Assembly (NCBI RefSeq): GCF_001305575.3
Contig: NZ_CP012373.2
Coordinates: 3,982,799 to 4,046,798, forward strand
DNA from: Beggiatoa leptomitoformis
GTDB taxonomy: Bacteria > Pseudomonadota > Gammaproteobacteria > Beggiatoales > Beggiatoaceae
Length of the DNA stretch: 64,000 nucleotides
Reading direction: 5' to 3'
The notes under the pieces were generated by a model. The model did no database searches. It had not been told where the DNA came from and was given only the letters and a program-made list of their open reading frames with translations. The translations under genes and the position numbers were made by a program. Shown here piece by piece: positions 45,024 through 53,437 of the stretch (positions are counted from its first letter, which is position 1; each line of letters starts with the position of its first letter).

Positions 45024-45986
45024 CTACTGACTAACGCTTGCTATCCACTCATCTACACTTAATACCTGACTAAATCGGCTGGCTTGGACAACTAAAACCG
45101 TATTATGTAAGGTTTCTGCGGTTACTTTTCCCGCTGTATTTTCAAAGCCTAATGTTGCCGTTGCGTCAGATAAAAATTCTACATTAAATCCCAAATGAAA
45201 AGCGTATCTTGCCGTTGTATCGCAACACATTTGTGTCATGTAACCACTGATAACAACCGTATCAATGCCATTACTACGGAGATAATTTTCTAATCCTGTA
45301 TGCACAAATGAGCTAGGTTGGGTTTTTTCTATATAAAAATCAGGTGTAATTGCGGCAATACTGGGGTGAAGTTCCCAGCCAATACTGTCTTTTTGAAACA
45401 CAGACAAGCCTTTTTCTAATGTATGCTGAATAAATACAACGGCTATATCTGCCTGTTGTGCAAACGTGATTGCACGCAGAAGATTTGCTTGCGCATTACT
45501 CGGATAAGAAACAGGTAATTTGCCCGTAAAATACTCATTTTGTACATCAATAACGAGTAATGCTCTTTTTTTGCCCCCTGTTGGCGGGTTTGCATAATTG
45601 CCACTGACAACGGAGTTCTTTCTGCTTGCCTGCGTCGCGCCATCGTACCCCCATGAATCTGCACTGATTTCATTAATAACAATATAAGTTGCCAGTGGTA
45701 ACTGTCCTAAATGGGTCTGTAATAACGCGGACGCTGCTTGTAACATTTGTGCTTTTTGCGTCGCAGTATTGGTGTTTTGGGTGATATTAATCGCTAAATA
45801 AGCACCAATATCCTGAATTTCTCCGCCAATAAACCAACTACTATTTTCAAGCTCTTCAATCGTTATTGCTGTTAAACGGGCTTCTTTGCACAAAATTTCT
45901 GCCATAAGACGGGTTAATTCTGATGCAAGTTGTGCTTTTACGGCAACAGGTAATTTTTTTGATAATTTTAACGTGAGGTAGGGCAT
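45024..45986 (-). CDS. tautomerase-isochorismatase fusion protein
   Basis: A 320-residue two-domain protein. The N-terminal part (about 1-115) is a 4-oxalocrotonate-tautomerase-like domain with Pro2 directly after the start Met (MPYLTLKLSKKLP) and TAITIEELENSSWFIGGE, as in small tautomerases. After a linker, residues about 143-320 are an isochorismatase-like cysteine hydrolase: Asp in LLVIDVQNEYF, Lys in IEKTQPSSF and nucleophile Cys254 in SGYMTQMCCDTTARYA, all intact. The two domains are usually separate proteins. The gene has its own promoter with two palindromic operators after tetR. A role in detoxifying or degrading an aromatic or carbamoyl compound is possible; the substrate is not known. 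Confidence 0.85.
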   Translation of the reverse strand: MPYLTLKLSKKLPVAVKAQLASELTRLMAEILCKEARLTAITIEELENSSWFIGGEIQDIGAYLAINITQNTNTATQKAQMLQAASALLQTHLGQLPLATYIVINEISADSWGYDGATQASRKNSVVSGNYANPPTGGKKRALLVIDVQNEYFTGKLPVSYPSNAQANLLRAITFAQQADIAVVFIQHTLEKGLSVFQKDSIGWELHPSIAAITPDFYIEKTQPSSFVHTGLENYLRSNGIDTVVISGYMTQMCCDTTARYAFHLGFNVEFLSDATATLGFENTAGKVTAETLHNTVLVVQASRFSQVLSVDEWIASVSQ

Positions 45987-45996
45987 CGCATTCTCC

Positions 45997-46012
45997 TTGA
46001 CTGATTGGTCAA
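45997..46012. promoter_or_regulatory. TetR operator 1, overlapping the leader of the fusion gene
   Basis: The near-palindrome TTGACTGATTGGTCAA begins 11 bases before the fusion gene's start codon. It is closely similar to the perfect palindrome at 46031-46046. Confidence 0.75.
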
Positions 46013-46016
46013 GAAG

Positions 46017-46046
46017 AGTGTAATGGAGACTTGACTAATCAGTCAA
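46017..46046 (-). promoter_or_regulatory. sigma-70 type promoter with TetR operator 2
   Basis: On the minus strand TTGACT (46046-46041), a 17-base spacer and TTACAC (46023-46018) make a good promoter for the fusion gene. The palindrome TTGACTAATCAGTCAA (46031-46046) covers the -35 region and the tetR stop codon, so binding there would block the promoter. Confidence 0.72.
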
Positions 46047-46620
46047 GATGGGAAATGTATTTTTTTAATAGTTCAATAGAATCAATAAACAGCTCTTCGT
46101 TATCGCTCAATTTTGCCCGTTGTATCGCGCCACCAATGACAGACACGATAAAGGTGGCTAATTTTTTAGCATCTCCTTGTTTTAATTCACCAATAGCCAT
46201 AGCCTTCAATAAGGCTTGCTCAATGTACCCCTCATAACTGATATACGCTTTTGCTAAAGCCGTTCTAAAATCGTCGTCTAAACCTGCTAATTCCTGAACC
46301 AATTTTCCTAATGGACAACCGCGTTTTAAATCAAAATTCGCGGGGTTAGAGATGAATGTAAAAAGGGTGTGTAGGGGTTGTTCTGAAATAACAATAGCGG
46401 TATATCTTTCTGCAAACCGCTCGGCTATTTTTTCGTTTATCACTGCTAAAGCAAGTTCTTTTTTTGAGGAAAAAAAATGATACAACGAGCCTTTTTGCAC
46501 GCCTGCTATGTCTAAAATCGTATTTAAGCCTGTTGCACTGTAGCCATTTGTATAAAACGTTTCAAAAGCAACCGTTAGTAACTTATCCCGTGTATTACTG
46601 GTATTTTTCATATCACTCAT
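46039..46620 (-). CDS. TetR-family repressor
   Basis: A 193-residue regulator. The N-terminal helix-turn-helix is complete (about 10-58: TRDKLLTVAFETFYTNGYSA, TGLNTILDIAGVQKGSLYHF, SSKKELALAVI). The rest is the helical ligand domain, with RGCPLGKLVQELAGL as in the YxaF/LmrA-like branch. It is directly upstream of the tautomerase-isochorismatase gene on the same strand, with two matching palindromes around that gene's promoter, so this gene is its most likely target. Confidence 0.9.
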   Translation of the reverse strand: MSDMKNTSNTRDKLLTVAFETFYTNGYSATGLNTILDIAGVQKGSLYHFFSSKKELALAVINEKIAERFAERYTAIVISEQPLHTLFTFISNPANFDLKRGCPLGKLVQELAGLDDDFRTALAKAYISYEGYIEQALLKAMAIGELKQGDAKKLATFIVSVIGGAIQRAKLSDNEELFIDSIELLKKYISHLD

Positions 46621-46704
46621 AATATTCTAAAGATGAACAATCACCGCTTTAAGCGATAGAATTCGCGTAATAATCATAAGGACTTGCAATCTAAACCCTA
46701 ATGC

Positions 46705-46735
46705 GTAGGGTGTGTTAAATGCTAACGCACCCTAC
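46705..46735. repeat. GTAGGGTG hairpin
   Basis: GTAGGGTGTGTTA pairs with TAACGCACCCTAC (one G-T pair) around AATGC. This inverted repeat type is common in many bacterial intergenic regions. It lies between tetR and the PKD-domain gene. Confidence 0.7.
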
Positions 46736-46775
46736 AATTGTCAATCCCTTCTAAATTATCTAGCACTATTCGCTT

Positions 46776-49700
46776 TTACTGTACAGGATAATTCCCAATT
46801 TTAAGTTCAGGATAACGGTGCGTATAACCCGCTTTATCCGTAACGATAACGCTGAAAAATTCAGCACTGGCTTGATTACTCCAAATATTCCCTAATGTGA
46901 CATTGCTAAAACTATCCTGTGGATAGGCAAATGCGACACCGTAAAGATAATCACCATCGGGTAATGTTTCTAATAAGCGCATAGATAACGCGAATGTTCC
47001 TTGATTTTGCTGAAGAACTACGCTTTCTATAGGCGATATGCCTTCGCGGACAATGGCTTTTACCGTAAATTGGCTATCTGTCGTATTCACTAATGCAGGG
47101 TCAAAACCTGCGGCTAATACTTGCGCTTGATGACGACGAACTTTTAGGGCGCGAATGGGTTCAATTTTTAATGCAGTCGGTGCGGTGCTTAAGGGGGGGT
47201 TACTGCCTAACTCCAAATTAGGAAAAGCGTGAAATTGTCCACTAATATCATCTGCTTGAATACGAAATTGTCCTGTTTTCGCACCAAACAATTCCCCTAA
47301 GGTAATGGCCGGAAACAAGCCCCGATACAGCGGAAACATGGCTTCATAACGTTGGTCGCCATTACTATAAGTTGCAACATGTTGTAAAGAAAGGCTGTAA
47401 TCACTGCCATTTTGTAACAAGCGCACTGTTTGAATTTTAGCACTGCCCGTGCGGATAATAGCGAATACTTTCAAATCAGTATCCAATAAATCAACTAACA
47501 TCGGGTCTAGTCCGCCCATTAAAACTTGAGGACGTAAACGTGTAATACCTGTCATCGCAATATTTTCACTAGCGCGGTCTATAACGGTGATTGGCACAGT
47601 GTAAGAATTGCTTTGCTGCGTGAGGGTTGAATAAGTCCGTAGAACAGTTTGATACGCACCTGCGGCGGTAAAAGTATGATTTGGCGTGCTATCGGTTGCG
47701 ATTTGTCCATCACCAAAATCCCAAATATAACGCAATGTATCGCCGCTTAATGTTGTTGAGGATTGATTAGAGAAAAACACGGGTAAAGGAATTTCCCCAA
47801 ATAGTGGTGTTGCACTAAAATGAGATTGTGGAATAATCACTTGGCTATTAATAAAAAAGGTTTTTGAACCCGTTTCTACTTCACCATTGGCATTATTCGC
47901 AATCACACTCACCGTATAAGTACCTGTACGGCTGTAGGTATGCGAGGCAATGGCTTCATCCGTACTCAATGTCGCGCTATTATCCCCAAAATTCCACAAT
48001 AAAAAAGTCGGTTTAAAGCTATCAGGTAATCTTGCAACAAACAGATTTTGCAAGGGATTATTCAACATCGTTGAGGCTTCTAAGACGACATTAACCGTTG
48101 TTGCGGCACTGACTTTTTGTAAGGACAAAGAATAAAAACCCAGTTGATTATCATCATAAGACGTTGCTTCTACATATAAATTACCTGCATACGTGGGCGC
48201 ATAACGCAATTTAGCAGTTTTTCCACCGCCGCTATTATCATCCTGACGGACTAAACGATTGTATTGGTCATATAAATACAAATAACTATCGAAACGCTCC
48301 GAACTCATTTCTAAAACCAATTCTTCCCCCACATTGGGCGCAGCAATCACATAACGGTCAGTCAGCGCATTAACCCGTGTGCGCGAGCGTGTATCGGCTG
48401 TGCTTAATTCACCGCTCACAATATTGGCTAACGGTAAAACAATCCCCTCAACAGGCGCAATTATTTTAACTACGGCGGTTTGCGTATCGGCTAGATTATC
48501 GTTATCGGTCACTGTTACACCGACGCTATACTGTCCTGCACTGGTATAGGTATAACTAATGCTATTGCCCGTTGTGCATTGGCTTGGGCTACCATCCCCA
48601 AATTGCCAACACCGTTTAACAATAGAACCATCACTATCATGACTAAAATCAGTAAAAGTAACCGTTGCGGGTGCAGTGCTGTTTTGTCCTGTAATAACAA
48701 AATCGTATGCTTGAGGGGCTTTATTTTGCTTACCTGACTGTACATTTAAGCTATACGTCCCCCGTTCTTGGCGGTTAAATGCAGTAACTTCAATATAATA
48801 CGTTTTTGTTGCTGGCGCGGTAAAAACAATTTCCGACTGTTGCGTATTTTTATCCTTATCATCATTCGAGGCTAAAACCGTTTTTCCCGCAATATCATCA
48901 AACAGATACAGATAGGTATTAAATCCTGCGGCAGCGGTTAAGGTAACGGTTTCATCTTTGGCTAAATTTAATAAATAACCATCTGCGGGTGTGCCTGCGC
49001 GTTGATGCGAAGCGGTATCCGTTTCTTCTAAACTCCCTTGGCGTAACTCGCCATTACTCAAGGCTATCGCGCTACTAAAATCCGTATTTGCATTCGGGCT
49101 GGGTGGGGTAAAATTAACAATTTCGCCCCGTATAGTATCAACAATATTTTCATACAAACTACTGGGATTAAAAGCAATATAGGTTGCTATATCCGTTGCT
49201 TGTATAGCTGTCCCTGCTTGTGCAACAAAATAAATGATACGTCGTTGACTATTTGCGGGAATACTGATTTTTGCATAAGTCCAACTTAATTGTCCGCCAC
49301 TCAGAGAATGCGTGGCTGTAATCGCACCACCCGCCTGAGAATGATAATGCAACAAAATGGGGCTATTGCTCACCACTACGCCATTAACAACGGTTTGCGT
49401 CATTAAATAATTACTACGGCTATCCAACACCTGCGTATTATTGCCAGACCCTAACGTGCCTGATATTTCAATATCAACTGTTTTTGTAACACTGGTTGGA
49501 TTGCCGACAACCTCCATATAACGCGCAAATTGCCCTGTTTTTGGCACATAAATTCGCCGTTCCACCTGTAATCCACTCGCAGGCTCAGTAAAACTGGCTA
49601 AATAAGCCTCACGCCCGTCTGTTGACAACTGCGTTACCTGCCCCAAATAATTGGCATTATTGACCCGCAAACGATACATATTGGCATAAGCATTGAATGA

Positions 49701-49910
49701 ACCTTGTGCTAATACGCCATTTGCCTCAACGTCATAAACAAAGTTTTGCCCATCATGTAACTGCAAAACAGCATAACTTGTTAAGGGAAAACCACCCATA
49801 CCCAAAACAAGTAACATGCTCATTTTTTGCAATAAAAAAACGCCCCATGACTGCGCACTACCTTGACGGGGCATAACCCCAAATAAACGACTTAAAAACA
49901 GATACATCAT
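46776..49910 (-). CDS. large secreted protein with PKD and prepeptidase-C-terminal-like domains
   Basis: From the ATG at 49910 (GGGAGA 7 bases upstream) the product has 1,044 residues; a longer start at 49955 has no binding site. A long signal region contains a hydrophobic core (about 33-50). A beta-rich N-terminal domain follows (to about 260), then alternating modules. PPC-like domains are marked by GYLLNLAKDETVTLTAAAGF with YLYLFDD and by SYLYLYDQYNRLVRQDDNS. PKD domains are marked by CWQFGDGSPSQC, LLWNFGDNSA and RYIWDFGDGQIA. Two similar C-terminal domains each end with FPNLELG or YPELKIG. Probably exported by a type II or related route; adhesion or matrix role inferred. No peptidase motif seen. 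Confidence 0.8.
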   Translation of the reverse strand: MMYLFLSRLFGVMPRQGSAQSWGVFLLQKMSMLLVLGMGGFPLTSYAVLQLHDGQNFVYDVEANGVLAQGSFNAYANMYRLRVNNANYLGQVTQLSTDGREAYLASFTEPASGLQVERRIYVPKTGQFARYMEVVGNPTSVTKTVDIEISGTLGSGNNTQVLDSRSNYLMTQTVVNGVVVSNSPILLHYHSQAGGAITATHSLSGGQLSWTYAKISIPANSQRRIIYFVAQAGTAIQATDIATYIAFNPSSLYENIVDTIRGEIVNFTPPSPNANTDFSSAIALSNGELRQGSLEETDTASHQRAGTPADGYLLNLAKDETVTLTAAAGFNTYLYLFDDIAGKTVLASNDDKDKNTQQSEIVFTAPATKTYYIEVTAFNRQERGTYSLNVQSGKQNKAPQAYDFVITGQNSTAPATVTFTDFSHDSDGSIVKRCWQFGDGSPSQCTTGNSISYTYTSAGQYSVGVTVTDNDNLADTQTAVVKIIAPVEGIVLPLANIVSGELSTADTRSRTRVNALTDRYVIAAPNVGEELVLEMSSERFDSYLYLYDQYNRLVRQDDNSGGGKTAKLRYAPTYAGNLYVEATSYDDNQLGFYSLSLQKVSAATTVNVVLEASTMLNNPLQNLFVARLPDSFKPTFLLWNFGDNSATLSTDEAIASHTYSRTGTYTVSVIANNANGEVETGSKTFFINSQVIIPQSHFSATPLFGEIPLPVFFSNQSSTTLSGDTLRYIWDFGDGQIATDSTPNHTFTAAGAYQTVLRTYSTLTQQSNSYTVPITVIDRASENIAMTGITRLRPQVLMGGLDPMLVDLLDTDLKVFAIIRTGSAKIQTVRLLQNGSDYSLSLQHVATYSNGDQRYEAMFPLYRGLFPAITLGELFGAKTGQFRIQADDISGQFHAFPNLELGSNPPLSTAPTALKIEPIRALKVRRHQAQVLAAGFDPALVNTTDSQFTVKAIVREGISPIESVVLQQNQGTFALSMRLLETLPDGDYLYGVAFAYPQDSFSNVTLGNIWSNQASAEFFSVIVTDKAGYTHRYPELKIGNYPVQ

Positions 49911-50034
49911 GCAATTTCTCCCTGCAATGACAAAACAAAAAGGACAACCTAACAACGGTTTAATGCCATGAAATTAACAAATTCAGCTATAATTTGACAA
50001 TTCTTTTTTTATCTCATTGGATTACGTATAAAAT

Positions 50035-50586
50035 ATGAAATTTCTCTACGATTTTTTTCCCATCCTATTCTTTTTTATCGCCTATAAAGTTGCGGATATT
50101 TTTGTCGCAACGGCTGTTGCAATACTTGCGTCACTCGCACAAGTGCTTATTTATCGCATTCAACACCATCGCTACGAAAAAATGCACCTCATCACGCTTG
50201 CCATCGTGATTATTTTTGGCGGAATGACCCTTGTATTGCACGATGAAACCTTTATCAAATGGAAACCGACCCTCATAGATTTCCTATTTGCAGGCGCATT
50301 AATTGCTAGCCAATTCATAGGGGAAAAGAATTTAATTCAGCGCATGTTAGAAACCGCCGTTCAAGTCACCTCAACACACGTTTGGCTACGGTTAAACATC
50401 GCATGGGCAGGATTTTTTCTGAGTATGGGATTATTAAATTTATACGTTGCTTTCCACTTCAGCACCGATACATGGGTTAATTTCAAACTATTTGGAATGA
50501 TGGGCTTAACCATTGTATTTATTGTTTTCCAAAGCATTTATTTAGCCCGATATATTGATGAAAGCACACCTGAAGTAACAGAATAA
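50035..50586 (+). CDS. yciB: YciB/IspZ inner membrane protein (septation protein A family)
   Basis: A 183-residue five-helix protein matching the YciB family from the first residue (MKFLYDFFPILFFFIAYK). HDETFIKWKPTLID, then GEKNLIQRMLE and WLRLNIAWAGFFL follow. The family is tied to cell envelope synthesis and septation. The next gene starts 12 bases later, so the two are likely co-transcribed. Confidence 0.93.
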   Translation: MKFLYDFFPILFFFIAYKVADIFVATAVAILASLAQVLIYRIQHHRYEKMHLITLAIVIIFGGMTLVLHDETFIKWKPTLIDFLFAGALIASQFIGEKNLIQRMLETAVQVTSTHVWLRLNIAWAGFFLSMGLLNLYVAFHFSTDTWVNFKLFGMMGLTIVFIVFQSIYLARYIDESTPEVTE

Positions 50587-50598
50587 CTAGGTGACATC

Positions 50599-51180
50599 AT
50601 GTTAGAAAATACCACGACCTTCACGGCAGAAGAAATTGCACTGTTATTAAAAGCCTTACGCTTTTCTGCTGACAAACACCGCGACCAACGGCGACGCGAT
50701 AAACAAGTATCACCCTATATCAATCATCCTATTAATGTTGCAACCTTACTCTGGGAAGAAGGGGGAGTACACGATATAGTCACCATTGTTGCCGCCTTAC
50801 TGCACGACACAGTAGAAGATACCAACACAACGAATCAAGAGATTCAAACCCTATTTGGCACAGACGTTTTAAACGTGGTTCAAGAAGTGACTGACGACAA
50901 AAGCCTTGAAAAAGCAGAACGTAAACGCCTACAAATAGAACATGCCCCCCACAAATCCACACGGGCAAAATTAGTAAAATTGGCAGATAAAATTTGCAAC
51001 GTTCAAGATATTTTATACATGCCACCACAGACATGGTCGACAGAACGCTGTTTAGAATATGTTGCATGGAGTGAACAAGTTATCAATGGCATACGTGGTA
51101 TTAACCCCATTTTAGAAGCCCACTTCGACCAACTTGTTCACCAAGCCCGCCAAGTGCTACACGCAAAAAAGACCGCTTGA
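50599..51180 (+). CDS. HD-domain hydrolase of the MESH1/SpoT type
   Basis: A 193-residue stand-alone HD phosphohydrolase. Metal and substrate residues follow the SpoT hydrolase order: [20 protein letters not shown], then [12 protein letters not shown] with the HD pair, and [16 protein letters not shown] with the last Asp. No synthetase domain is present, so it resembles small (p)ppGpp or NADPH phosphatases called MESH1. Co-directional with yciB. A long palindromic repeat follows its stop. Confidence 0.88.
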   Translation: MLENTTTFTAEEIALLLKALRFSADKHRDQRRRDKQVSPYINHPINVATLLWEEGGVHDIVTIVAALLHDTVEDTNTTNQEIQTLFGTDVLNVVQEVTDDKSLEKAERKRLQIEHAPHKSTRAKLVKLADKICNVQDILYMPPQTWSTERCLEYVAWSEQVINGIRGINPILEAHFDQLVHQARQVLHAKKTA

Positions 51181-51184
51181 ATTT

Positions 51185-51340
51185 AAAGACTGTCTGAATC
51201 AGGATTTTCAGAATTAGCAGAATTAACAGAATTAAAAAGACTAATTAAATAATTTGTTTTTAATTCTGAAAATTCTGGAAATCCTGATTCAGACAGTCTT
51301 TATCTTTAATTTCTGAAAATCCTGATTCAGACAGTCTTTA
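51185..51340. repeat. TCTGAATCAGGA palindromic repeat, type copy
   Basis: The left arm begins AAGACTGTCTGAATCAGGAT and has three CAGAATT steps nine bases apart. The right arm is its complement, with TTTTTAATTCTGAAAATTCT and ATCCTGATTCAGACAGTCTT ending at 51300, around an AT-rich loop. A second right end follows (to 51340). The whole can fold into a hairpin of about 40-50 base pairs. It lies between convergent genes. Confidence 0.85.
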
Positions 51341-51700
51341 AGGAAAAATAAGTTTATGTTCTAAACTTTTTGCGCCGAAGTTGATTAATAAGCCTTTTTC
51401 AAATTGATAGGCAGTAACATAATTTTTAGCTTGGGCTATATGAACATCTTCTAAGGTTATTAAGGCTTTAAGTTCTACGACGATTTTATTTTCTACAATA
51501 AAATCCGCTCTTCTTGTGCCAACTTGCACGCCTTCATAAAAAACATTTTGTTCTACTTCTCTACCGAATAATAAGCCTTCTTTTTTAAATTCTATTTCTA
51601 AACACCGTTGATAAATAACCTCTTGAAAACCGTTTCCCATTGTTCTGTGTACTTTCATTGCACAACCAATAATTTGATACGTTAAAGGGTCTTTTTGCAT
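51338..51700 (-). CDS. GxxExxY protein
   Basis: A 120-residue protein of the GxxExxY family, here GNGFQEVIYQRCLEIEF (residues about 22-38) followed by IVENKIVVELKALITLEDVH and YEKGLLINFG-like LLINFGAKSLEHK. The fold is PD-(D/E)xK nuclease-like, with Glu and Lys in VVELKA. Function is uncertain; the family is scattered in genomes and often lies near repeats, as here, where palindromic repeats flank it on both sides. Confidence 0.85.
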   Translation of the reverse strand: MQKDPLTYQIIGCAMKVHRTMGNGFQEVIYQRCLEIEFKKEGLLFGREVEQNVFYEGVQVGTRRADFIVENKIVVELKALITLEDVHIAQAKNYVTAYQFEKGLLINFGAKSLEHKLIFP

Positions 51701-51730
51701 GTGTTGGCTTCTTGTTGGTTAAAAAGATTG

Positions 51731-51952
51731 AAAGATTGTCTGAATCAGGATTTTCAGAATTAACAGAATTTTCAGAATTAACAACAATTAAAGATAAAGA
51801 TTGTCTGAATCAGGATTAACAGAATTTTCAGAATTTCCAGAATTAAAAAGACAAGAAAATTAAAAGAATAAAAAAATTATGTTTTTAATTGTTTTTAATT
51901 CTGAAAATTCTGGAAATTCTGATTCAGACAATCTTTTAATCCTGATTCAGAC
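51731..51952. repeat. compound copy of the TCTGAATCAGGA palindromic repeat
   Basis: Two left arms (from 51731 and from about 51798) are followed by an inner AT-rich part and two right ends (about 51895-51930 and 51935-51952). The first left arm shows nine-base steps TTCAGAATT, AACAGAATT, TTCAGAATT. It looks like one copy nested in another. Confidence 0.8.
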
Positions 51953-51958
51953 CGATAT

Positions 51959-52465
51959 TCAAGCAATTTTATCTTTTTCCCATGCCAACATGGCTTGTTT
52001 TCGGGTTACGCCCCAGCGGTAATCGCCCAGTTCGCCCGATTGTCGGATAACACGATGACAAGGGATTAAAAAGGCTACGGTATTTTTTGCTACGGCTTGC
52101 CCTACTGCACGCGCAGATTGGGGGTGTCCGATAGTTTCGGCTAACGTGGCATAGCTGATGACGGTTGCAAATGGTAGATGGGTTAGTGCTGTCCAGACTT
52201 TTTGTTGAAAAGCTGTCCCTTGCACGCAAACATCAAGGTTTGGATTGGGCTTAAAAATCTGTGGGAGTAAATCAGCCGTAGCTCGTGCGTCGTAACATAA
52301 GGTTGCTTGTGTCCAATATTCTTGTAATTCTGTGTAAGAATCGGTAAAGGCTAGGTAACATACGCCTTGTTCAGTAACACCGATAACGCATTCTCCAAAA
52401 GGGCTTGGTTGTTTTCCATAGCGAATAGTGAACGTTGCTGTTTTGGGAGCTAATTGAATATTCAT
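51959..52465 (-). CDS. ogt: Ogt, methylated-DNA-protein cysteine methyltransferase
   Basis: A suicide repair protein that removes O6-alkyl groups from guanine. The 168 residues contain GTAFQQKVWTALTHLP, SYATLAETIGHPQSARAVG with the Arg finger, and the active site FLIPCHRVI with acceptor Cys136, then LGDYRWG. Stand-alone gene, right after the compound repeat. Confidence 0.95.
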   Translation of the reverse strand: MNIQLAPKTATFTIRYGKQPSPFGECVIGVTEQGVCYLAFTDSYTELQEYWTQATLCYDARATADLLPQIFKPNPNLDVCVQGTAFQQKVWTALTHLPFATVISYATLAETIGHPQSARAVGQAVAKNTVAFLIPCHRVIRQSGELGDYRWGVTRKQAMLAWEKDKIA

Positions 52466-52579
52466 ATTTTTTAATTCGTCTCTGGCTTAATGGGGCAGTT
52501 TTAACCACTACAAATGATAGCAACTTAATTGTACAATAATGCTACTTCATTATTTTTATTCAAGTTAGGTGTCGTCATC

Positions 52580-52804
52580 ATGAAAGAACTTATCGATTTA
52601 TTAAGTGTTGTCCTTGTCTTTGTTGTGCCTTTATGGTTGATTTTACATTATCGTTGGAAAAATAAATCAAAAGGTGGGTTATCTCCAGAAGATAAACAGC
52701 AAGTTATGCAGTTATACAAAAAAGCTAAAGGCTTGGAAGAGCGTATTAATGTATTAGAATCTATATTGGATGATCAAATTCCTGATTGGCGCAAACAAAA
52801 ATAA
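52580..52804 (+). CDS. pspB: PspB, phage-shock-protein B
   Basis: Starting at the ATG at 52580 (AGGTG 8 bases upstream) gives 74 residues, the family's size; a longer frame from 52529 lacks such a site. A membrane helix (about 5-23, LSVVLVFVVPLWLILHY) precedes LSPEDKQQVMQLYKKAKGLE and ERINVLESILDDQIPDW, the PspB coiled coil. In the Psp response PspB and PspC sense envelope damage and bind PspA. pspA itself is not in the window; pspC follows after 12 bases. Confidence 0.9.
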   Translation: MKELIDLLSVVLVFVVPLWLILHYRWKNKSKGGLSPEDKQQVMQLYKKAKGLEERINVLESILDDQIPDWRKQK

Positions 52805-52816
52805 GGAGTTATCTCG

Positions 52817-53437
52817 ATGAGTAATCCTAACCCAAATGAAGAAGATAAGTGGTCATTTGATGCGTTTGTACGCAAAGAGGCGGAAAAGCAAGCGACAAAA
52901 ACAGCGCAATCATCCCCCTTAGCTGCTGCAAGAAATGGGTATTTAAAGCGAAAAGATAAAGTGTCGACACCTAAAGAGTCGATGCTTGATGAGTTTGATG
53001 AGTTTGATGAAACTGAGCCTACACCAAAAACCTTAAATACAGACAATAAAACAAACTTATATAAAGGATTGTATAAGAATACTCAACAAAAATGGATATT
53101 TGGCGTTTGTGCAGGATTTGCAGATTATTCAGGTATTTCTGTTGCATTTTTTCGGATTATGACCGTTTTTTGCACGATGTTTTTTCCGTTCACGTTTTTT
53201 ATTTATCTTGGGCTGGCTTTCTTTTTGCCGACAAGACCAGATGCAGCGAATGCGGATGTAAAAAATGCGATTTCGCCAGAGGATACGGCATTTATGCAGC
53301 GGTTGCCTGAGTTATTGGCTAAGTTAGATGCGGTTGTGTCGTTGACCGACCAGAAAACCCGTCGTATTGAACATTATGTGACCTCTGACACATTTTCGTT
53401 ACAACGTAAAATATGGGATTTACAGCGTAAATCATGA
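52817..53437 (+). CDS. pspC: PspC-domain protein
   Basis: The 206-residue product has a long charged N-terminal region (1-75) and then the PspC domain: LYKNTQQKWIFGVCAGFADY, SGISVAFFRIMTVFCTMFF and FFIYLGLAFFLPTRP (about 80-132). A C-terminal coiled coil follows. E. coli PspC is about 119 residues, so both extensions are extra. It partners with pspB and overlaps the next gene by 4 bases. Confidence 0.88.
   Translation: MSNPNPNEEDKWSFDAFVRKEAEKQATKTAQSSPLAAARNGYLKRKDKVSTPKESMLDEFDEFDETEPTPKTLNTDNKTNLYKGLYKNTQQKWIFGVCAGFADYSGISVAFFRIMTVFCTMFFPFTFFIYLGLAFFLPTRPDAANADVKNAISPEDTAFMQRLPELLAKLDAVVSLTDQKTRRIEHYVTSDTFSLQRKIWDLQRKS

Noticed and set aside
49911-49955. upstream start of the PKD protein
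   Set aside because: No binding site, whereas GGGAGA precedes the ATG at 49910.
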